Positions 48,256-52,603 of a stretch of 52,603 nt of DNA are shown one piece after another. Source of the stretch: Actinomadura chibensis NBRC 106107. GTDB lineage: Bacteria; Actinomycetota; Actinomycetes; Streptosporangiales; Streptosporangiaceae. The translations under genes and the position numbers were made by a program. Location of the stretch: assembly GCF_001552135.1 (NCBI RefSeq), contig NZ_BCQP01000077.1:1-52603 (forward strand). The letters are read 5' to 3'. Positions within the stretch are counted from its first letter, which is position 1; every line of letters starts with the position of its first letter. The notes beneath the pieces were generated by a model. It searched no databases and was not told the DNA's origin. It was given only the letters and a program-made list of their open reading frames with translations.

Positions 48256-48285
48256 AAGCTAACGCAAAGCCCCAAAAGAAGGCAA
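48256..48285 (-). promoter_or_regulatory. Candidate promoter for the riboswitch-NlpC transcript
   Basis: On the minus strand TTGCCT (48285-48280) and TAGCTT (48261-48256) are 18 bp apart in an AT-rich pocket. The predicted leader of over 300 bases would include the riboswitch. Support is weak and rests on the sequence pattern only. Confidence 0.35.
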
Positions 48286-48353
48286 ACTACGACAAAATCA
48301 TGATCGACCCAGCTCAACAGGGGTGCGGCAGGGGGCGCCCGCCAGGCCGGGCG

Positions 48354-49019
48354 TCAGCGGGCGGACGGCGCGCCCGGCAGGCCCGGCACCGGACGCGGCT
48401 CGCGCCCCGCCGCGCGCGGCGCGCTGACCGCGAGGTAGAGCAGCACGATCCCGGCGATCTGGGCGAGGTGGTAGGCCGACGTCGGGTCCAGGCCGACGCG
48501 CCCGGTGACGTCCGGGTCGATCGCCTTCGCCGCCGCCGCGGCGCCGCTCGCGGCCAGCGCGGCGATCATCGGCCCGGCCATCGGATGGCGCCGGACGGCG
48601 GCCCGCCCCCACAGCGCGAGGATGCAGACCATCGTCAGGCTCTCGCAGGCCAGCAGCGCGGTGACGCCCGCGTGCCCGGTGACCGCGAGGACGGCGTAGG
48701 CGCCGATCCCGATCGAGCGCAGCAGCCAGAACGTCCGGCCGTGCCGGGGTCCGAGCACCTCGGCGACCGTCCCGGCCAGCAGGTAGGACACCGCGACGAC
48801 GACCATCGCGCTGATCACGGCCCAGCTCGGCCCGTCCAGGGCGGGGGAGTACTTCACGAACCCGTGGTGGACGAACCCGGCGAGCGCCGCCGCCCCCGCC
48901 CACCAGAACGACGTGCGCCAGTGCCGGTGCGCGGCCGTGCGCCCCAGCCGGGCCGCGAGCGCGACGGTGACGAGGCCGAGCGCGAGATCCGTGAGGGCGG
49001 GCGCCGGTTCGGCAAGCAT
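48354..49019 (-). CDS. Multi-helix membrane protein of unknown function
   Basis: The 221-residue protein has about six to seven hydrophobic segments (ALGLVTVALAARLG, FWWAGAAALAGFVHHG, VISAMVVVAVSYLLAGTVAE, AYAVLAVTGHAGVTALLAC and others) and a short soluble tail (REPRPVPGLPGAPSAR). Several histidines and acidic residues lie near membrane edges (HRHWRTSFWW, GFVHHGFVKYSP), but no catalytic motif was recognised. ATG 49019 is chosen because the longer frame to 49370 runs through the furA gene with charged non-membrane sequence. It is divergent from furA across a short gap containing a Fur-type box, so shared control is possible. Confidence 0.65.
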   Translation of the reverse strand: MLAEPAPALTDLALGLVTVALAARLGRTAAHRHWRTSFWWAGAAALAGFVHHGFVKYSPALDGPSWAVISAMVVVAVSYLLAGTVAEVLGPRHGRTFWLLRSIGIGAYAVLAVTGHAGVTALLACESLTMVCILALWGRAAVRRHPMAGPMIAALAASGAAAAAKAIDPDVTGRVGLDPTSAYHLAQIAGIVLLYLAVSAPRAAGREPRPVPGLPGAPSAR

Positions 49020-49060
49020 GACTGCACCGTACCCGCCGTGCCGCGCCGGGTACGCGCCAA

Positions 49061-49091
49061 TCTTGACTGATTCAAGAAAATGGGCCAGCCT
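49061..49091 (+). promoter_or_regulatory. Fur-type box and promoter of furA-katG
   Basis: TCTTGACTGATTCAAGA (49061-49077) is an inverted repeat (TCTTGA-5 bp-TCAAGA) like known FurA/CatR boxes. Its TTGACT (49063-49068) serves as a -35, and CAGCCT (49086-49091) 17 bp later fits a weak -10. Transcription would start at the GTG at 49098, giving a leaderless mRNA. Confidence 0.65.
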
Positions 49092-49097
49092 GTGTGC

Positions 49098-49520
49098 GTG
49101 ACCACGATCTCGGAGTACGAGCGGCTCCTGCGCGGGGCCGCTCTGCGGGTGACCCGTCCGCGGGTGGCGGTACTGAGAGCGGTCCACGCCCACCCGCACG
49201 CGGACACGGACTCGATCATCGGCGCCGTCCGGCACGACCTGCCGAAGGTGTCCCACCAGGCCGTCTACGACTCGCTGCACGCGCTGACGGCGGCGGGGCT
49301 GGTCCGGCGCATCCAGCCGTCCGGCCATGTGGCCCGGTACGAGTCGCGGGTCGGGGACAACCACCACCACGTCGTCTGCCGGTCCTGCGGCTCCATCGCC
49401 GACGCCGACTGCGCCGTCGGCGAGGCGCCGTGCCTGACCGCGTCCGACGACAGCGGCTACGCGATCGACGAGGCCGAGGTCATCTACTGGGGCGTGTGCC
49501 CCGAGTGCTCCGCAACCTAG
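49098..49520 (+). CDS. furA: Fur-family repressor of the FurA/CatR type
   Basis: The 140-residue protein has a winged helix (LRGAALRVTRPRVAVLRAVH through SHQAVYDSLHALTAAGLVRR, about 10-70). The metal-binding half contains DNHHHVVCRSC and CPEC, and the family phrase AEVIYWGVCPEC closes the protein. FurA-type repressors sense iron or peroxide and block themselves and katG. GTG 49098 gives a protein starting VTTISEYERLLRG, matching family length; ATG 49080 would add six residues but would lie inside the promoter elements. katG follows 48 bp later. Confidence 0.93.
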   Translation: MTTISEYERLLRGAALRVTRPRVAVLRAVHAHPHADTDSIIGAVRHDLPKVSHQAVYDSLHALTAAGLVRRIQPSGHVARYESRVGDNHHHVVCRSCGSIADADCAVGEAPCLTASDDSGYAIDEAEVIYWGVCPECSAT

Positions 49521-49568
49521 AGAGTTCCTGAATCACCACCCCCGCAGTGCCCTGGGAGGGAACCACAC

Positions 49569-51791
49569 ATGTCAGAGAACAAGGAAACATTCGCCTACGA
49601 CACGAACGCGGAAGGCGAGGGCGGCTGCCCGGTCGTGCACACCCGAGCCCCGCATCCCACCCAGGGCGGCGGCAACCGCGGCTGGTGGCCGGACCGGCTC
49701 AACCTCAAGATCCTCGCGAAGAACACCGCCGTGACGAACCCGCTCGGCGCGGACTTCGACTACCGGGCGGCGTTCCTCAGCCTGGACCTGCCCGCCGTGA
49801 AGCGCGACATCGCGACCGCGCTCACCACCTCCCAGGACTGGTGGCCCGCCGACTTCGGCAACTACGGCCCGTTCATCATCCGGATGGCGTGGCACAGCGC
49901 GGGCACCTACCGGGTCAGCGACGGGCGCGGCGGCGCCGGGTCCGGGCAGCAGCGCTTCGCGCCCCTGAACAGCTGGCCGGACAACGCGAGCCTCGACAAG
50001 GCCCGCCGGATCCTCTGGCCGGTCAAGCAGAAGTACGGCCAGAAGATCTCCTGGGCCGACCTCCTCATCCTCGCCGGAAACGTCGCGCTGGAGTCGATGG
50101 GCTTCACGACGTTCGGCTTCGCGGGCGGGCGCGAGGACGCCTGGGAGGCCGACGAGGACGTGTTCTGGGGCCCCGAGACGACCTGGCTCGGCGACGAGCG
50201 CTACACCGGCGACCGCAACCTGGAGAGCCCGCTCGGCGCGGTCCAGATGGGCCTGATCTACGTCAACCCGGAGGGCCCGAACGGCAACCCGGACCCGATC
50301 GCGGCGGCCCGCGACATCCGCGAGACGTTCGGCCGGATGGCGATGAACGACGAGGAGACCGTCGCGCTCATCGCGGGCGGCCACACGTTCGGCAAGACGC
50401 ACGGCGCGGGCCCGGCCGACCACGTCGGCCCCGAGCCGGAGGCCGCCCCGCTCGAACAGCAGGGCCTCGGCTGGAAGAGCACCTACGGCACCGGCAAGGG
50501 CGCCGACGCGATCACCAGCGGCCTTGAGGGCACCTGGACGAACACCCCCACCACCTGGGACAACAGCTTCTTCGAGATCCTGTTCGGGTACGAGTGGGAG
50601 CTGTTCAAGAGCCCGGCGGGCGCGCACCAGTGGCGGCCGAAGGACGGCGCCGCCGCCGACCTCGTGCCGGACGCGCACGACCCGTCCAAGCGCACCCACC
50701 CGACGATGCTCACCACCGACCTGTCGCTGCGCTTCGACCCGATCTACGAGCCGATCTCGCGCCGGTTCCTGGAGAACCCGGACGAGTTCGCGGACGCCTT
50801 CGCCCGCGCGTGGTTCAAGCTGACCCACCGCGACATGGGGCCGATCGCCCGCTACCTCGGCCCGGAGGTCCCGTCCGAGGTGCTGGTGTGGCAGGACCCC
50901 GTCCCGGCCGTCGACCACGAGCTGGTCGACGCCGCCGACATCGCCGACCTCAAGCGGCGGATCCTGGAGTCCGGGCCGACGATCGCGCAGCTCGTGTCGG
51001 TGGCGTGGTCGGCGGCGGCGACGTTCCGCGGCACCGACAAGCGCGGCGGCGCGAACGGCGCCCGGATCCGGCTGGAGCCGCAGAACAGCTGGGAGGTGCA
51101 CGAGCCGGACGAGCTGGCGCTCGTGCTGCGGGCGCTGGAGGGCGTCCAGGAGTCGTTCAACGCCGCGCAGACCGGCGGCAAGCGGGTGTCGCTCGCCGAC
51201 CTGATCGTCCTCGGCGGGGTCGCCGCGGTCGAGCGGGCCGCGAAGGCGGCGGGCCACGACATCGAGGTCCCGTTCACGCCGGGGCGCACCGACGCCTCGC
51301 AGGAGGACACCGACGTCGAGTCGTTCTCGCACATGGAGCCGGGGTCGGACGGGTTCCGCAACTACCTCGGCAAGGGCCAGCGGCTGCCCGCCGAGAACCT
51401 GCTCATCGACCGGGCGAACCTGCTCACGCTGAGCGCGCCCGAGATGACGGTGCTGGTCGGCGGCCTCCGGGCGCTCGGCGCGAACCACGGCGGGTCGTCG
51501 CTCGGCGTCCTCACCGACCGTCCGGGGACGCTCACGAACGACTTCTTCGTCAACCTGCTCGACATGGGCACCACGTGGTCCCCGGCCGAGGACGGCACGT
51601 ACGAGGGCCGCGACGCGAGCGGCCAGGTCCGCTGGACGGGCAGCCGCGTCGACCTCCTCTTCGGCTCGAACTCCGAGCTGCGCGCCGTCGCCGAGGTCTA
51701 CGGCAGCGACGACGCCAAGGAGAAGTTCGTGCGCGACTTCGTCGCGGCCTGGGACAAGGTCATGAACCTGGACCGCTTCGAGCTGCGCTAG
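49569..51791 (+). CDS. katG: Catalase-peroxidase KatG
   Basis: The 740-residue enzyme has both KatG halves. The distal triad is R105, W108, H109 in RMAWHSAGTYR. The Trp-Tyr-Met adduct is W108-Y231-M257 and the proximal histidine is in GGHTFGKTHG. The heme-access serine region GADAITSGLEG is also present. It removes hydrogen peroxide and oxidises phenolics. ATG 49569 has GGGAGG upstream. It is in one operon with furA, as in mycobacteria and streptomycetes. No key residue is missing, so it is expected to be active. Confidence 0.96.
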   Translation: MSENKETFAYDTNAEGEGGCPVVHTRAPHPTQGGGNRGWWPDRLNLKILAKNTAVTNPLGADFDYRAAFLSLDLPAVKRDIATALTTSQDWWPADFGNYGPFIIRMAWHSAGTYRVSDGRGGAGSGQQRFAPLNSWPDNASLDKARRILWPVKQKYGQKISWADLLILAGNVALESMGFTTFGFAGGREDAWEADEDVFWGPETTWLGDERYTGDRNLESPLGAVQMGLIYVNPEGPNGNPDPIAAARDIRETFGRMAMNDEETVALIAGGHTFGKTHGAGPADHVGPEPEAAPLEQQGLGWKSTYGTGKGADAITSGLEGTWTNTPTTWDNSFFEILFGYEWELFKSPAGAHQWRPKDGAAADLVPDAHDPSKRTHPTMLTTDLSLRFDPIYEPISRRFLENPDEFADAFARAWFKLTHRDMGPIARYLGPEVPSEVLVWQDPVPAVDHELVDAADIADLKRRILESGPTIAQLVSVAWSAAATFRGTDKRGGANGARIRLEPQNSWEVHEPDELALVLRALEGVQESFNAAQTGGKRVSLADLIVLGGVAAVERAAKAAGHDIEVPFTPGRTDASQEDTDVESFSHMEPGSDGFRNYLGKGQRLPAENLLIDRANLLTLSAPEMTVLVGGLRALGANHGGSSLGVLTDRPGTLTNDFFVNLLDMGTTWSPAEDGTYEGRDASGQVRWTGSRVDLLFGSNSELRAVAEVYGSDDAKEKFVRDFVAAWDKVMNLDRFELR

Positions 51792-51816
51792 TCCGCACGT
51801 CCCGCCCGGGGCGACG

Positions 51817-51863
51817 CGAACGTCCAGGCCGATCCGCGAGGGTCGGCCTGGACGTTCGTCTTT
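51817..51863 (+). terminator. Strong hairpin terminator of katG
   Basis: CGAACGTCCAGGCCGA (51817-51832) pairs perfectly over 16 bp with 51843-51858, with TCTTT following, 25 bp after the katG stop. The remaining 200 bp to the next gene is GC-rich and shows no other feature. Confidence 0.85.
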
Positions 51864-52052
51864 CCGAGCCTTTCGCGCGACCCCGCGTTCGCCGGGGCGG
51901 CCCCGGCCCCCCGGGCGGCCCCGCCCTCTCGCCTGGGGACGGTCGCGCGGGTGGGCGGGGCCGGTCACCCCGGGCGCCGCTCCCAAGGCGCGGGGGTGAC
52001 CCCTCGGCGACGGCTGGGGAAGTCACCGCCGGTATCTCCCTCAGCGCCGCCG

Positions 52053-52088
52053 CCCGCGGATGTGTCACAGCCCGCGGATGTGTCACAG
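52053..52088. repeat. 18-bp tandem duplication across the response-regulator stop codon
   Basis: CCCGCGGATGTGTCACAG occurs twice head to tail, with the second copy containing the stop codon of the minus-strand gene. It is a clean duplication with no mismatches. Confidence 0.9.
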
Positions 52089-52603
52089 CCAGCCGTGCCG
52101 GTCGGCGGTCTCGATCGTCTCGGCGCGGTCGCGCGTCCCGAGCTTGGCCTGCGCCGCCGACAGGTAGTTGCGGACGGTCCCGGCGGCGAGGCCCGCGCGC
52201 CGCGCGATGTCGCGCACCGGCAGGTCGAACGCGGCGAGCCGCAGCACCTCCAGCTCGCGCGCGCTCAGCGGGCAGTCGGGCGCGGTCAGCGCGTCGGCCG
52301 CCATCCTCGGGTCGACGTAGCGGTCGCCCGCGTGGACCTGCCTGATCACGTCGGCGAGGGTGTACCCGGACGCGCCCTTCGGGACGAACCCGCGCGCCCC
52401 GGCGGTGAGGGCGCGGCGCAGGTGCGGCGGCCGCCCGCGGCCGGTGAGGATCACGACGGCGCAGCCGGGCAGCGCCCTCGCCAGCTCGGCGGTGACGGCC
52501 ATGCCGTCCAGGCCGGGCATCTCCAGGTCGACGAGCGCCACGTCCGGACGGTGCCGGAGCGCGGCGTCCACCGCCGTCCGCCCGTCGGGCGCCTCCGCCA
52601 CGA
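52083..52603 (-). CDS. NarL/FixJ-family response regulator, N-terminus cut by window edge
   Basis: About 173 residues are visible. The receiver domain shows the phospho-acceptor aspartate in ALVDLEMPGLDG, a threonine in VILTGRG and the lysine in GFVPKGASGYTL. The C-terminal LuxR helix-turn-helix has LSARELEVLRLAAFDLPVRD and AAGTVRNYLSAAQAKLGTRD. The first few residues of the receiver lie beyond base 52603. It presumably pairs with a sensor kinase encoded to the right. The stop lies inside an 18-bp tandem duplication. Confidence 0.9.
   Translation of the reverse strand, partial: VAEAPDGRTAVDAALRHRPDVALVDLEMPGLDGMAVTAELARALPGCAVVILTGRGRPPHLRRALTAGARGFVPKGASGYTLADVIRQVHAGDRYVDPRMAADALTAPDCPLSARELEVLRLAAFDLPVRDIARRAGLAAGTVRNYLSAAQAKLGTRDRAETIETADRHGWL

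Larger units (their letters stand above)
47932..48353. other. Leader region of the NlpC/P60 gene
   Basis: No gene is seen here. The stretch holds the riboswitch (47950-48070), a GC-rich stretch to about 48240 with no recognised structure, and an AT-richer promoter-like segment near 48256-48300. ORFs on either strand here are short and lack family resemblance. Confidence 0.7.

Noticed and set aside
49572..51986. 804-codon minus-strand ORF
   Set aside because: It mirrors katG codons and has no recognisable domain.

Overview
The window is about 72% G+C by eye. Codons mostly end in G or C, starts are often GTG, and genes join through ATGA or GTGA overlaps. An F420-type luciferase-like oxidoreductase, a FurA-KatG pair, an actinobacterial-style c-di-AMP riboswitch and a GntR/histidine-kinase-like ATPase module all point to a filamentous actinomycete. 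A member of the Actinomadura/Streptosporangiales group is the most likely source (inference; no database was searched). No rRNA, tRNA, CRISPR array, insertion sequence or phage gene was seen.

Region 1 (1-18.9 kb) is a catabolic island. Two LysR regulators (the first cut by the window edge) and a LacI repressor precede a divergent run of 14 plus-strand genes. In order these are: a DapA/NanA-family lyase, a three-subunit FAD/Fe-S amine dehydrogenase of the HcnABC/LhpFEB type, a metal-dependent amidohydrolase, a HyuA/HyuB ATP-dependent lactamase pair, a five-gene oligopeptide/opine-type ABC importer, a stand-alone allophanate-hydrolase C-terminal (cyclotransferase-like) protein, and a dihydropyrimidinase/hydantoinase. 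A 14-bp motif (13/14 identical) lies on both sides of the lacI-operon gap and is the best LacI operator candidate. The enzyme set suggests import and opening of a cyclic ureide or lactam, followed by oxidation and deamination of a D-proline-like or opine-like product.

Region 2 (18.9-22.9 kb) holds a GntR/UTRA regulator with duplicated operators, a small unknown protein, a SpoIIAB/RsbW-like ATPase and a probably frameshifted fourth gene. An Rrf2-MFS efflux operon follows.

Region 3 (23-32.5 kb) is a second catabolic cluster around an FCD-type GntR regulator. HMG-CoA-lyase-like and NTF2-like genes run left. A class III CoA transferase, a second HyuA/HyuB pair and an isochorismatase/N-carbamoylsarcosine-amidase-like hydrolase run right, then a branched-polyamine-synthase-like protein.

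Region 4 (32.5-43.7 kb) holds an aromatic-ring dihydroxylation and meta-cleavage operon under a TetR regulator: a hydrolase, LigA/LigB extradiol dioxygenase subunits, a Rieske ferredoxin, dioxygenase alpha and beta subunits, a dihydrodiol dehydrogenase and an F420-type oxidoreductase. A branched-chain 2-oxoacid dehydrogenase operon (E1 alpha, E1 beta, E2) with a divergent Lrp-type regulator follows.

Region 5 (43.7-52.6 kb) carries an LPMO-GH19 chitinase pair behind a perfect 19-bp palindrome, a secreted protein of unknown function, an NlpC/P60 cell-wall hydrolase behind a ydaO-type c-di-AMP riboswitch, a membrane protein, furA-katG with a Fur-type box, and a NarL-type response regulator cut by the right edge.

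The candidates most worth following as new biology are the composite hydantoin/hydroxyproline-like operon of region 1 with its repeated LacI site, the second HyuAB cluster of region 3, and the proline-rich upstream ORF that overlaps the LPMO start.
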